This document shows positions 8,730 through 17,479 of a DNA stretch of 64,000 bases, piece after piece. A program made the translations under genes and the position numbers. This DNA comes from Qipengyuania sp. SS22 (GTDB lineage Bacteria > Pseudomonadota > Alphaproteobacteria > Sphingomonadales > Sphingomonadaceae). Each line of letters opens with the position of its first letter. Position 1 is the first letter of the stretch. The notes beneath the pieces are model-generated. The model ran no database searches. It worked only from the letters and a program-made list of their open reading frames with translations, and had not been told where the DNA came from. The DNA lies in assembly GCF_025736935.1 (NCBI RefSeq), contig NZ_CP107048.1:2183501-2247500 (forward strand), written 5' to 3'.

Positions 8730-9059
8730 TTAGATGCCGAAGCTCGACCCGCAACCGCAGCCTGCCGCGGCCTGCGGATTTTCGACGCGGAAGGCCGCGC
8801 CGCCCAGCGATTCGACGAAATCGACGGTGCTACCCGCTACGAGGTCGAGACTGACGGGATCGACGAGCAGCTTGACGCCGTCCTTCTCGCTAATCGCATC
8901 GTCACTTTCAGCCGTATCGGCGAGACCGAACTTATACTGGAAACCCGAGCAGCCACCGCCCTCGACCGAGAGGCGGAGGATGGCCGGTTTGGCCTGCTTC
9001 TCGGCGATGGCGGCGATACGGGCCGCCGCGGCATCGGTCAGGGTGGGGGAATTGATCAT
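8730..9059 (-). CDS. erpA: A-type iron-sulfur carrier, ErpA-like
   Basis: Carries assembled Fe-S clusters to apo-proteins. At 109 residues it has the family length. The three cluster-ligand cysteines are visible: Cys in EGGGCSGFQY near residue 41 and the CGCG pair near the C-terminus, followed by SSFGI. The frame runs 47 codons further upstream but without conserved sequence, so the ATG at 9059 (MINSPTLTDAAAARI) is chosen. A second A-type carrier, sufA, lies in the suf operon at 36,461. Assignment to ErpA rather than IscA rests on absence of isc genes nearby and is moderate. Confidence 0.85.
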   Translation of the reverse strand: MINSPTLTDAAAARIAAIAEKQAKPAILRLSVEGGGCSGFQYKFGLADTAESDDAISEKDGVKLLVDPVSLDLVAGSTVDFVESLGGAAFRVENPQAAAGCGCGSSFGI

Positions 9060-9090
9060 GGAAGTGATGTAGGGAGGTGCGCGGCCAGTC

Positions 9091-9522
9091 TCAAGCGGTC
9101 TGGATGTAAGTGCGCATGGCTTCGGCCTCGTGCTCGATCTCGTCGAGCCGCGCCTTGACCAGATCGCCGATCGAAATGAACCCGCACATTGCCTCGCCAT
9201 CGACCACAGGCAAGTGGCGGATCCGCCGCCGGGTCATCAGCGCCAGCGCTTCGAGCACCGAGGTCGTGCGCCGTACGGTGATCGCAGGTGCCGTCATTAC
9301 CTCGCCCAGCGACCGCGACAGACAGGCATCGCCCTCATCGGCGAGGCGATAGATTACGTCGCGTTCGGAGAAGATGCCAACCACCTTGCCGGCTTCTATT
9401 ACCGGGATCGCGCCGATGCGTTTCGAGGCCAGCAGCGCAACCGCGTCGCGTACAGGCGTATCGACATTGCAGGAGATGATGTCGGAGTTCGCCCGCCCTT
9501 CGATCAGACTGCCGATTTCCAT
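9091..9522 (-). CDS. Tandem CBS-domain protein
   Basis: A 143-residue protein made of two CBS motifs: CNVDTPVRDAVALL...IGAIPVIEAGKVVGIFSERD (residues about 20-65) and PAITVRRTTSVLEALALM...HLPVVDGEAMCGFISIGD (about 77-130). Paired CBS domains bind adenine nucleotides and act as energy sensors; the partner is unknown. The ATG at 9522 follows GGAG at good spacing, although the frame stays open to 9624. It lies 31 bases upstream of erpA on the same strand. Confidence 0.88.
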   Translation of the reverse strand: MEIGSLIEGRANSDIISCNVDTPVRDAVALLASKRIGAIPVIEAGKVVGIFSERDVIYRLADEGDACLSRSLGEVMTAPAITVRRTTSVLEALALMTRRRIRHLPVVDGEAMCGFISIGDLVKARLDEIEHEAEAMRTYIQTA

Positions 9523-9634
9523 GCGCCATCTCCTCCGGTTCACTGCTGCAAGAATGCCATCTTCACCTGCAAAAAGCGAATCGTCCAGCATCCCGGCGTT
9601 GAAACTCGCTCGCTGGCCCGCCATGTGCGCTGCG

Positions 9635-9925
9635 ATGGCGCATAAATCTCCCCTTGATGATCCGGAAAGCGCAGCCTTTGCCTGGGCGCGTTACCGGCGG
9701 ATCATGCGCTTCATGTTCCTGCTGACGGTCGGCGTGGTCGCGATTGCGATGGCGTTGCTGTACCGCCACGGCGCCGAGGAGGTCTCGATCCACTTCTACA
9801 TCGCAGTCGCGCTCGGCGTCGGCTTCACCATGCTGCTGACCAGCGCGCTGATGGGACTGGTGTTCCTGTCTTCGGGCACCGGCCATGACGAAGCGATCGA
9901 AGACCCGCTCCGCAACGACGACTAG
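9635..9925 (+). CDS. Small two-helix membrane protein
   Basis: A 96-residue protein with two predicted membrane helices ([18 protein letters not shown] near residue 24 and [20 protein letters not shown] near residue 52) and an acidic C-terminal tail. An earlier in-frame ATG at 9623 is also possible. I do not recognise a functional family beyond a conserved-looking sphingomonad membrane protein. Its stop overlaps that of the ferredoxin-like gene on the opposite strand. Confidence 0.7.
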   Translation: MAHKSPLDDPESAAFAWARYRRIMRFMFLLTVGVVAIAMALLYRHGAEEVSIHFYIAVALGVGFTMLLTSALMGLVFLSSGTGHDEAIEDPLRNDD

Positions 9926-10293
9926 TCGGCTGGCCTGAGGCGGTACTCCTCGACCGGCACGCCGCCGATCAGATGGCACTGGATGATCGCCTCGAGCACC
10001 TCGGGGTGGCACGAATGGTACCAGACGTTATCGGGCCAGACGACCGCGATGGGCCCGGCCTCGCACACTTGCAGGCAATCCGCCTTGGTCCGCTGGACAG
10101 TGCCCTCGCGGCCAACCAGGCCGAGTTCCTTCAGCCGGCGTTTCAGATAGCTCCATGCCTGCTTACCCTCGTCGCGGCGGCAGCATTTCTGCTTTTCAGA
10201 GATGCCGCACAGGAAGATCTGCCGTTCGGCAATGGCGCCGCCGGTCTTGGCCAGCGCTTGCTCGGCCTTGCGCAGGGCTTTCGGTTGTGCAGT
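9922..10293 (-). CDS. (2Fe-2S) ferredoxin-like, thioredoxin-fold protein
   Basis: The protein has a thioredoxin-like [2Fe-2S] ferredoxin pattern: [13 protein letters not shown] with the first ligand cysteines, then [21 protein letters not shown] with the second pair. The segment [21 protein letters not shown] is typical of the NuoE-like/DUF-type ferredoxins next to pcm-tolC in this group. Role unknown; electron transfer is inferred. The frame is open from a TTG at 10341 (139 residues); I prefer the TTG at 10293 (about 123 residues) because it avoids overlap with popZ. Neither start has a clear ribosome binding site. Confidence 0.72.
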   Translation of the reverse strand, partial: TAQPKALRKAEQALAKTGGAIAERQIFLCGISEKQKCCRRDEGKQAWSYLKRRLKELGLVGREGTVQRTKADCLQVCEAGPIAVVWPDNVWYHSCHPEVLEAIIQCHLIGGVPVEEYRLRPAD

Positions 10294-10312
10294 CAAAAGT
10301 ATCGATGCAGTC

Positions 10313-10786
10313 TCAGCTACGCTTGCCCGCAATCCGTGCAATCTCGGCCTTGACCAGTTCCTCGACCATGCCGGGGAGATTGTCGTCGAGCCATTGGGCC
10401 AGCATCGGACGCAGCATTTCGCGCGCCAGGCCTTCGAGCGAGGTCTCTCCCGAACGGACGATCTGCGGCTGCTTGCCGGGTTTGGCGAGCATGGCGAGCG
10501 CGGCGAAATTCTGGCTCATCGCCGCACGCGTATCGCCCCGCGTAAGCGCATCGACCTCGGCTTCGTCCTCGTCCTGCTCGTCGTCGAGGGCGATTTCCTC
10601 GGCCAGTTCGAGCACTTCGTCTGCTTCTTCGGAATCGGCAGGTTCGGCGAGGGTTTCACGCATGGTGGCAGCCGTGCGACGGCGACGCTCCTGGATCGCG
10701 CCTTCGCGATTGTCGCGTGCGATCACCTTTTTGATCGAGTCGAGAATTTCCTCGACCGAAGGTTCACCCGTTTGCTGCATCGTCAC
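10313..10786 (-). CDS. popZ: PopZ/DUF2497 polar organising protein
   Basis: PopZ self-assembles at the cell pole and tethers the ParB/parS origin region in Caulobacter. The 157-residue protein has the family layout: a short N-terminal helix [17 protein letters not shown] (residues 9-25), an acidic low-complexity middle (about residues 48-80), and a conserved C-terminal assembly region, [17 protein letters not shown] then [13 protein letters not shown] (residues about 123-152). The start may be the GTG at 10786 (after AGGGG) or the ATG at 10780. It lies directly downstream of tolC on the same strand. Confidence 0.85.
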   Translation of the reverse strand: MTMQQTGEPSVEEILDSIKKVIARDNREGAIQERRRRTAATMRETLAEPADSEEADEVLELAEEIALDDEQDEDEAEVDALTRGDTRAAMSQNFAALAMLAKPGKQPQIVRSGETSLEGLAREMLRPMLAQWLDDNLPGMVEELVKAEIARIAGKRS

Positions 10787-10832
10787 TCAAGCCCCTGTTG
10801 GCGAATCGGTGCGTCCCGATTCGGTACAGCGC

Positions 10833-12314
10833 TCAGTAGCCTGATTCGGTTCCCGTTTCATCCTCTGCCGGAACACGCGCATCGGGTGTCGCGACATCGA
10901 CGGTCCGCGTGGCGCCGGCGACGGGTTCGGGATCGCGGTCCCAATCCCACACGCGGCCCTTCACGCGCTCGTAATTGACCGCGGGATCGTAAAGCACGCC
11001 CTCGTCGAGAAAGCCGAGATCGCGTGCTTCGGCGCGGCCCATCGCGGCCAGCAGGCTGAAGCCCGCCACATACGCGTTGCGGCGCGCCGTCACCAGCTGC
11101 GCCTGCGCGCTTAGCAGTTCCTGCTCGGCATTGAGCACATCGAGAATCTGGCGGCTGCCGATCGAGTTTTCCGCGCGCACGCCTTCGAGGCTGAGATCGG
11201 CAGCTTCTACCGCGATCTGGCTGCTTTCGATCACCGCAAGCGACGCCTGCCAGCTCGACCATGCCGCGCGCACCTGGGCAATCGCTTCGCGTTCGGCGGC
11301 AATGACTTGCTCAAGCGCGGCAGTCTCGCGCGCCTGGGCCTGCCGTTGCCGCGCGGCGGGAAGCCCGCCCTGAAAGATCGGGATGCTCAGGTTGACCCCT
11401 GCATTGGCGGTGGTTTCGTCCTGACGGGTACCCACCGAGCCACGGTTCAGCGTGTCGAAGTAATCGGTGTAGGTGGCCCCGGCGAACAGCGAGACGCGTG
11501 GCAAGCGTCCCGCGCCCGCCACCTCGGTGTCGAACCCGGCGGCAGCGGCGCGTTCCTTCGCGGCAAGCAGGTCGGGATTGTTGGCCAGCGCCGCATCCAC
11601 GGCTGTGGCAACATCGGTCGGCAGGTTGGGCAGCGGCGGCGGTGCCTGCAGATCGTCGGGCGCATCGCCCACCAACCGGATGTAGGTTTCACGGGCATTG
11701 ATCAGGTTCGCCTGCGCATTGCGCAGATCGCCCTGCGCCAGCGCCAGCCGCGATTGCGACTGGGCGACGTCGGTGCGGGTGAGATCGCCGATCTCGAAAC
11801 GATCGCTGGTCGCCTCGAGATTGACCGTCAGGAATTCGACCTGGTTTGCGGTCAGTCCGACCAGCGCCTGCGTGCGCAGCACATCCATATAGGCGGCGAC
11901 GACCTGGCTGAAAATCGCGCTCTCGGTTGCGCGAACATCGTTCTGTCCCGCCGCGACGCGCTCTTCCGCAGCCTTGACCGAGTTCCTGATCGCTCCTCCG
12001 GCATAGACGGGAACAGTCAGTTCGGGGCCGATCTGGAGAGTCCGGTCCGGCGAAGTGAAGCTATTGGGCGACTTCTTGATGAACTCGATATAGGTGCCCG
12101 ACGCATTCACGCTGGGGATGCCCGGGGCTTCCTGGATCTGGACGTTTTCGTCATTCGCCCGCTGGTTAGCGCGCGCGGCGAGCAGCGTGGGATTGTACAG
12201 ATAGGCATTGGTCAGCGCCTCCTGCAGCGTATCGGCCTGCGCCGGAACCGCGAGAGCCAGCGCGCTTGCGCCCGCTCCAAGAACCCAGAACTGTGCTACC
12301 CCTCCGCGACGCAT
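10833..12314 (-). CDS. tolC: TolC-family outer membrane efflux protein
   Basis: Outer-membrane channel of tripartite efflux or type I secretion. The 493-residue protein has a signal peptide (ASALALAVPAQA, cleaved near residue 27), two OEP repeats with long helices (LTNAYLYNPTLLAARANQR; LANNPDLLAAKERAAAAGF), and a late YNVLNAEQ-like turn (RQILDVLNAEQELL) typical of TolC. A Pro/Glu-rich tail follows. The ATG abuts the stop codon of the pcm-like gene with no gap, so the two are translationally coupled. Confidence 0.93.
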   Translation of the reverse strand: MRRGGVAQFWVLGAGASALALAVPAQADTLQEALTNAYLYNPTLLAARANQRANDENVQIQEAPGIPSVNASGTYIEFIKKSPNSFTSPDRTLQIGPELTVPVYAGGAIRNSVKAAEERVAAGQNDVRATESAIFSQVVAAYMDVLRTQALVGLTANQVEFLTVNLEATSDRFEIGDLTRTDVAQSQSRLALAQGDLRNAQANLINARETYIRLVGDAPDDLQAPPPLPNLPTDVATAVDAALANNPDLLAAKERAAAAGFDTEVAGAGRLPRVSLFAGATYTDYFDTLNRGSVGTRQDETTANAGVNLSIPIFQGGLPAARQRQAQARETAALEQVIAAEREAIAQVRAAWSSWQASLAVIESSQIAVEAADLSLEGVRAENSIGSRQILDVLNAEQELLSAQAQLVTARRNAYVAGFSLLAAMGRAEARDLGFLDEGVLYDPAVNYERVKGRVWDWDRDPEPVAGATRTVDVATPDARVPAEDETGTESGY

Positions 12315-12917
12315 TCAGAAACTCCAGCTTTGCGGCCGGTCGAATGCACCAAGCCGCGGGATACCCATTTCGGCAAGCGGGATCAGCGCCAGCGCGGTCC
12401 CCGACTTGCGGCCGGTGGCGAGGCGGGTGACACCGCGCTCGACCAAACCCGTTACGATCCGTCCGCCCTCGGCGACCAGCTTGGCCAGCGTGGCGGGCGC
12501 GTGTTCGATGGCCCCGTCGACCAGCACCAGCGTGTAATCCCCGCGCTTGCCGCCATTGGCCGCCTTCTCGGGTGTGACGGTGTCGAGCTTGCCGACCAGC
12601 GGTTCGACCAGCGCGGGCAGATAGCCGCTCCCGCCATCGACCACCAATACGCGGTCGTCTGCAGTGGGCCGGGCCTCGGCGAGCATGGCGCCATGGAACA
12701 GCGGGGCGGGCAGGAACCCGCCGCTCTCGAGCCGGATGGCACGATCCATATAGGCGATCGACTTGGCGCCGTCGGGGACGAAATCCTCGCGCGCGAGGCT
12801 GGACATGCGCTCGAGCACGAAGGTGTCGTTGACACCACTGGTGCGGAGCTGGCTGTCGATCATCGCCTTGCGGGCGGCCGTGTAGTCGGGGCGGGTGGTG
12901 GTCAGGGTCATGGTCAT
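12315..12917 (-). CDS. Protein-L-isoaspartate methyltransferase-like protein, degenerate motifs
   Basis: The roughly 200-residue protein matches PCMT in its N-terminal part (ARKAMIDSQLRTSGV, REDFVP, IAYMDRAI) and keeps a SAM-binding motif I variant (VLVVDGGSGYLPALVEPL). The usual GQTISQP substrate motif is replaced by LESGGFLPAPLFHGAM, and the region after motif I is shortened. It may therefore be an inactive or repurposed paralogue. Starts at 12917 or 12911 are possible. It is coupled to tolC, as in related genomes, suggesting an envelope role; that is inference. Confidence 0.8.
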   Translation of the reverse strand: MTMTLTTTRPDYTAARKAMIDSQLRTSGVNDTFVLERMSSLAREDFVPDGAKSIAYMDRAIRLESGGFLPAPLFHGAMLAEARPTADDRVLVVDGGSGYLPALVEPLVGKLDTVTPEKAANGGKRGDYTLVLVDGAIEHAPATLAKLVAEGGRIVTGLVERGVTRLATGRKSGTALALIPLAEMGIPRLGAFDRPQSWSF

Positions 12918-13063
12918 TTCCGCGAGCTGTATTACATCAATAACACGCTTATGCAAGCTCCGGTTGCCTTAGGCGTATGGCCTCTCAGGGCCAAGCGCTT
13001 TGACCGATGGCGGCAAACCTGACTATCGGGGAGCGCAAATCTGCAACATGGGAATTTGCGGCG

Positions 13064-14590
13064 ATGAGCGACATGACCGTCATCAGTGAAAGCGACCTGA
13101 TCGAGAGCGTTGCCGACGCGCTCCAATATATCTCCTATTACCATCCGATGGATTATATCCGCGCGCTGGGCGAAGCCTACGAGGCCGAGCAGGGCCCCGC
13201 GGCGAAGGATGCGATCGCGCAGATCCTCACCAACAGCCGGATGTGCGCCGAGGGGCACCGCCCGCTGTGCCAGGACACGGGGATCGTAAACGTCTTCGTC
13301 AAATGGGGCATGAACTGCCGGCTCGACAGCACGCGGTCGCTGCAGGAGGTCGTCGATGAGGGGGTACGCCGCGCCTACAATCACCCCGACAACAAGCTGC
13401 GCGCCTCGATCCTCGCCGATCCCGCCTTCACCCGCCGCAACACGCGCGACAACACGCCCTGTGTCCTGTCGGTCGAGATGGTGCCCGGTAGTACGATTGA
13501 TATCGACGTCGCCGCCAAGGGTGGGGGCAGCGAGAACAAATCCAAGTTCAAGATGATGAACCCGAGCGACAATATCGTCGACTGGGTGCTCGAACAGATT
13601 CCCTCGATGGGTGCGGGCTGGTGCCCGCCGGGAATGCTCGGCATCGGCATCGGCGGCACTGCGGAGCATTGCGTGAAGCTGGCCAAACTCAGCCTGATGG
13701 ACCCGATCGACATGGGCCAGCTCAAGATACGCGGTGCGCAGACCGATATCGAGCAATTGCGCATCGATATCTTCGACGCGGTAAATGCCATGGGAGTCGG
13801 CGCGCAGGGCCTTGGCGGGCTCTCCACCGTGCTCGACGTGAAAATTCTCGACGCACCCTGCCATGCAGCGGGCAAGCCGGTCGCGATGATCCCCAATTGC
13901 GCCGCCACGCGCCATGCGCATTTCACGCTTGATGGTTCGGGCCCGGCCTATCTCGAGCCGCCCAAGCTCGACCATTATCCGCAAGTGACCTGGCAGCCCG
14001 ACAGCGCCGCCCGGCGCGTCGATCTCGACGCGCTGACGCCTGCGGAAGTCGAGAGCTGGAACCATGGCGACCGCCTGCTGCTGTCGGGCAAGATGCTGAC
14101 CGGCCGCGATGCGGCACACAAACGCATCAAGGATATGCTGGATGCAGGCGAGGAGCTGCCGGTCGAGTTCAAGGGGCGGGCGATCTATTACGTCGGCCCG
14201 GTCGATCCGGTGATGGGCGAAGTCGTCGGCCCCGCCGGCCCGACCACCGCCACGCGGATGGACAAGTTTACCGACATGATGCTCGACCTCGGCCTGTTGG
14301 CCATGATCGGCAAGGCCGAGCGCGGCCATGACGCGGTCGAGGTGATCAGCCGGTTCAAGGTCGCCTATCTGATGGCCACCGGCGGCGCGGCCTATCTCGT
14401 CAGCCGCGCAATCAAGGGCGCGGAAGTGGTAGCGTTCGAGGATCTGGGGATGGAAGCGATCTATGAGTTCGAGGTCCAGGACATGCCGGTGACGGTCGCG
14501 GTCGATGCGGCAGGCAACAATGTCCACACGCTCGCGCCTGCCGAATGGCGACGGCGGATTGCGGCTGGCGATCTCGAACCTGCCGAGTAA
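13064..14590 (+). CDS. fumA: Class I fumarate hydratase (iron-sulfur dependent)
   Basis: TCA-cycle hydration of fumarate to malate by an oxygen-sensitive [4Fe-4S] enzyme. In one 508-residue chain the alpha part contains a cluster ligand region NSRMCAEGHRPLCQDTG near residue 60 and GGGSENKSKFKM near residue 150; the beta part contains GKMLTGRDAAHKRI near residue 345, YYVGPVD and ATRMDKFTD. The ATG at 13064 is preferred over a longer frame from 13007. It depends on Fe-S assembly, which the suf operon in this window would supply. Confidence 0.94.
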   Translation: MSDMTVISESDLIESVADALQYISYYHPMDYIRALGEAYEAEQGPAAKDAIAQILTNSRMCAEGHRPLCQDTGIVNVFVKWGMNCRLDSTRSLQEVVDEGVRRAYNHPDNKLRASILADPAFTRRNTRDNTPCVLSVEMVPGSTIDIDVAAKGGGSENKSKFKMMNPSDNIVDWVLEQIPSMGAGWCPPGMLGIGIGGTAEHCVKLAKLSLMDPIDMGQLKIRGAQTDIEQLRIDIFDAVNAMGVGAQGLGGLSTVLDVKILDAPCHAAGKPVAMIPNCAATRHAHFTLDGSGPAYLEPPKLDHYPQVTWQPDSAARRVDLDALTPAEVESWNHGDRLLLSGKMLTGRDAAHKRIKDMLDAGEELPVEFKGRAIYYVGPVDPVMGEVVGPAGPTTATRMDKFTDMMLDLGLLAMIGKAERGHDAVEVISRFKVAYLMATGGAAYLVSRAIKGAEVVAFEDLGMEAIYEFEVQDMPVTVAVDAAGNNVHTLAPAEWRRRIAAGDLEPAE

Positions 14591-14689
14591 CAGCCTGCTC
14601 GACCAACCGCAGAGCCTGTTCGACCGCCGCGCTGGCATTTGCGGACGCGAGGGGGCACATCGCAAACCGTGTCAATCGATGAACGCCAG

Positions 14690-15892
14690 ATGAATCCCCA
14701 CAGCGAGCGCCTGTCCGGCAAGGTCGTCCTCGCCTCCATGGTGGGGGTCTGGCTGTGCTATTTCCTCCTGATCACCTTGCGCGGCGTGGTCGTCGGGCTC
14801 GAGTTCCAGGATGAGCTGCTGTGGCGGCGCGCATTGGTGTGCGTTGTCGGCGTGGCCATGACCGGGCTTCTCTGGCTCGTCCTGCGGGTGGTCGAGAACC
14901 GCTCGCTCGGCATCAAGATCGCGGTCACGCTGGTTGTCGCGATGCCCGGTGCGATCATGATCGCGCAAGCGAACCGCTGGATATTCAGCTCGATCGAAGC
15001 CAGGGTCGAGGAGCAGATGGGCAAGGAGCGCGGTATCGCCCTGCGCCGCGACGATGCCGGCAATCTCCTGATCGACCTGCCCCGCACGAAGATGGGCGAA
15101 GATGTCGAGCAGGCCGAAGAGGCGGTTCCGCAAAGCGTGCTCATCTCGCCTGCCCCGACTGCACTCGACCAGTGGAAGATGACCTTCGACTTCGCGATCG
15201 GACGCTATTTCATCCTGCTGGCCTGGGCGTCGCTGTTTCTTGCTCTGCTGGCCGGTGCGCAGGCGCGCGCAGCCGAACGGCGCGGCGAACGCTTCCGCAC
15301 GGCGGCCAAGGCGGCGGAACTGCGATCGCTGCGCTATCAGGTCAATCCGCACTTCCTGTTCAACACGCTCAATTCGCTGTCGGCGCTGGTGATGACCGGC
15401 AAGGCGGACCGGGCCGAACAGATGATCCAGACGATCTCGCGCTTCTATCGCCACAGCTTGGCGGACCATCCGACCGGCGACGTCAGCCTCGAGGACGAAA
15501 TCGACCTGCAGGAGCACTATCTGGCAATCGAAGCCGTGCGTTTCCCCGAACGGCTGAGGATAAAGGTCGATTTGCCGCCCGAATTGGCCAGATATCAGGT
15601 GCCGGGGATGATCCTCCAGCCGCTGGTCGAGAATTCGGTCAAATATGGCGTATCCGCTTCGCGCAAGCCGGTAACAATCACAATTACCGCGCGCGAGGAA
15701 TATGGCCGCCTGGTCCTGACCGTGAGCGACGATGGACCCGGCACTGCGGGCGAACACGGCTTCGGCATCGGTCTTGCCAATGTCCGCGACCGGCTTGAAG
15801 CGCGCTTCGGCAATAGCGCGACGATTGTATCGGGGCCCGCACTTACCGGCTATGAGACCGAATTGAGACTACCGATGGTGAAACATGGCTGA
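14690..15892 (+). CDS. LytS/YehU-type membrane sensor histidine kinase
   Basis: The 400-residue protein has four hydrophobic segments before about residue 195 (for example VWLCYFLLITLRGVVVG and YFILLAWASLFLALLAGA) and an extended polar loop between the third and fourth. The His_kinase domain carries the phosphoacceptor His in QVNPHFLFNTLNSLSALV near residue 220. The HATPase domain has an N-box LVENSVKYG and a G-box DDGPGT, then GFGIGLANVRDRL. It overlaps its response regulator by 8 bases, forming a two-component pair. The signal is unknown. Confidence 0.92.
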   Translation: MNPHSERLSGKVVLASMVGVWLCYFLLITLRGVVVGLEFQDELLWRRALVCVVGVAMTGLLWLVLRVVENRSLGIKIAVTLVVAMPGAIMIAQANRWIFSSIEARVEEQMGKERGIALRRDDAGNLLIDLPRTKMGEDVEQAEEAVPQSVLISPAPTALDQWKMTFDFAIGRYFILLAWASLFLALLAGAQARAAERRGERFRTAAKAAELRSLRYQVNPHFLFNTLNSLSALVMTGKADRAEQMIQTISRFYRHSLADHPTGDVSLEDEIDLQEHYLAIEAVRFPERLRIKVDLPPELARYQVPGMILQPLVENSVKYGVSASRKPVTITITAREEYGRLVLTVSDDGPGTAGEHGFGIGLANVRDRLEARFGNSATIVSGPALTGYETELRLPMVKHG

Positions 15893-16634
15893 GGAAGTGG
15901 GCGAAACGCTCAAGACCCTGATCGTCGATGACGAACCGCTGGCGGTGGAACGGATGCAGGTCATCTGTTCGAAAATTCCCCAATTGCAGGTCGTCGGGAC
16001 AGCGAGCGACGGAGCGCAGGCGTTGCGCCTGGTCGATGCGTTGCAGCCCGATCTGATCCTGCTCGACATGACCATGCCCGAAGTGGACGGTATTTCGGTG
16101 GCCAAGTCGCTGGCGCAAAAGGCGGAACGCCCGGCGGTCGTCTTCGTCACCGCACATGACAATTACGCGGTCGAGGCCTTCGATCTCGATGCGGTCGATT
16201 ACGTGCTCAAGCCGGTCAAACCGGAACGGCTGGAACGTGCGGTGTCGCGCGCGATCGCCCGGCGCGGTGACGGCGAAGCGTCCGAGAGCGCGTGGCTCGA
16301 GGAATTGTGGATCCCGCATCGCTCCGAACTCATCCGCATCGCCACCTCCGAAGTTGGCCAGATCGATGCCGAGCGCGATTATGTCCGCCTGCACGTCGGC
16401 TCAGATGACGCAGCGCGGACCTATTTGTTGCTGCAGACCATCGCCGGGCTCGAAAAGCGGCTGGATCCGTCGCGGTTCATCCGCATCCACCGCTCGACGA
16501 TCCTGCGCAAGGATCGCATCACCGGCTTGCGGCACGACGGGCTTGGCGTGTGGTCGGTCGAACTCGAGGATGGCGAGGCGCTGCGCATCGGGCGGACCTA
16601 CCTGCCCAAGGTCAAGGCGATGGCGGGCCGCTAG
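15885..16634 (+). CDS. LytTR-family DNA-binding response regulator
   Basis: The 249-residue protein has an N-terminal receiver with the acidic pair VDDEP (residues 14-18), the phosphoacceptor Asp in LLDMTMPEVDG, VFVTAHD, and the conserved Lys in YVLKPVKP. The C-terminal LytTR DNA-binding domain starts near residue 143 and ends with RIHRSTILRKDRI and LRIGRTYLPKVK. It pairs with the kinase just upstream. A second LytS/LytTR pair is at 48,996-51,022. Confidence 0.93.
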   Translation: MAEEVGETLKTLIVDDEPLAVERMQVICSKIPQLQVVGTASDGAQALRLVDALQPDLILLDMTMPEVDGISVAKSLAQKAERPAVVFVTAHDNYAVEAFDLDAVDYVLKPVKPERLERAVSRAIARRGDGEASESAWLEELWIPHRSELIRIATSEVGQIDAERDYVRLHVGSDDAARTYLLLQTIAGLEKRLDPSRFIRIHRSTILRKDRITGLRHDGLGVWSVELEDGEALRIGRTYLPKVKAMAGR

Positions 16635-16665
16635 AGCCCCTTCACATTCAAAAACGCATAAAAAA

Positions 16666-16699
16666 GACCCCGACCGGGGGACTGCAACCGGCCGGGGTC
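16666..16699 (-). terminator. Rho-independent terminator for the UrcA gene
   Basis: GACCCCGACCGG (16666-16677) pairs with CCGGCCGGGGTC (16688-16699) with one internal mismatch. On the minus strand the hairpin is followed by TTTTT, so it ends the leftward UrcA-family transcript. It may also slow transcripts from the rightward LytTR gene. Confidence 0.8.
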
Positions 16700-16721
16700 C
16701 GAAGTCGGGCAGGCTGATGTA

Positions 16722-17015
16722 TCAGCCGCCCATGGCCTGTTCGTCGACACGGGCCGCGACTTGCTCGCCTGCCTGTGCCTTGGCCATTTCGTAACATTTG
16801 CGCGCGGCGCGGTCGGGCAGGCGGGTGCCCGTGCGCGCTGCGCCATAGCCGCAGACTTCGCGTGCGACGCGATCGATGCGCTGCGACAACTCCTTCTGGC
16901 CGGCGACGGTGTTGAGGTTGAGATCGCTGTAGGTCACATTGACATTTTCGGCCTGCGCGGCGGTTGCGGTGAGCGCGAGGCCGGCGGCGGCGAGCGTGGC
17001 AAGGGTCTTGTTCAT
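16722..17015 (-). CDS. UrcA family protein, exported
   Basis: A 97-residue secreted protein: signal peptide (LATLAAAGLALTATAAQA, cleaved near residue 22) then the UrcA pattern VNVTYSDLNLNTVAG and LSQRIDRVAREVCG, with a second cysteine in RKCYEMA suggesting one disulfide. UrcA proteins are abundant in sphingomonads and have no agreed function. The ATG at 17015 follows GGAGATGG. The promoter region upstream contains CTGTATTACAT, also present upstream of the pcm-like/tolC block. Confidence 0.85.
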   Translation of the reverse strand: MNKTLATLAAAGLALTATAAQAENVNVTYSDLNLNTVAGQKELSQRIDRVAREVCGYGAARTGTRLPDRAARKCYEMAKAQAGEQVAARVDEQAMGG

Positions 17016-17210
17016 AGTTCCATCTCCAGGTTTGCGGCGGACCCCGATCAATTGAGGAGGAGAGGCCCGCCGCACCAACTGTATTACATGGCTACATCTG
17101 TAATCACACGCGAGCTTCGACGGATGGCGACGGCAATGGACGGGTGCTGCAAAACGACCGACCAATGGCATTTGGCAATCGGCGGGCGACGGGCGTAGGA
17201 CGCTCGTCTT

Positions 17211-17477
17211 ATGCTGCTTGGCATCCTCTTCATCCTCGGGACGGCGAATTTCGCGGTCCACAAGGCGGTGCTCGATTCAAATCATCCATTGCTCGACACA
17301 CTGCCGGCCGCTTTCCGCGCAGGAGGCGGACGTGTTTCGCTGGCGTTCGAGTTTTTCGTGCTGCTGACGGCGATGCTGCTGGTGGCGCACGATTGGCCCG
17401 CTGCAGCCTGGGGGTATGCGATCTACAGCCTGCTCAATGGCGCGACCGCATGGCTGCTGCTCAACGACCGCATCTGA
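17211..17477 (+). CDS. Small membrane protein, unknown function
   Basis: An 88-residue protein with three hydrophobic segments (LLGILFILGTANFAVH; FEFFVLLTAMLLVAH; WGYAIYSLLNGATAWLLL). I do not recognise a family. It ends two bases before the DAG-kinase-like gene, so the two are probably cotranscribed. Confidence 0.65.
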   Translation: MLLGILFILGTANFAVHKAVLDSNHPLLDTLPAAFRAGGGRVSLAFEFFVLLTAMLLVAHDWPAAAWGYAIYSLLNGATAWLLLNDRI

Positions 17478-17479
17478 GC

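Noticed and set aside
11307..13022. 571-codon open frame on the plus strand
   Set aside because: It is antisense to tolC and the pcm-like gene, which are both well supported; no motifs of its own.
12932..14665. 577-codon open frame on the minus strand
   Set aside because: It lies opposite the class I fumarase gene, whose codon bias in GC-rich DNA keeps the antisense frame open; the translation shows no family motifs.
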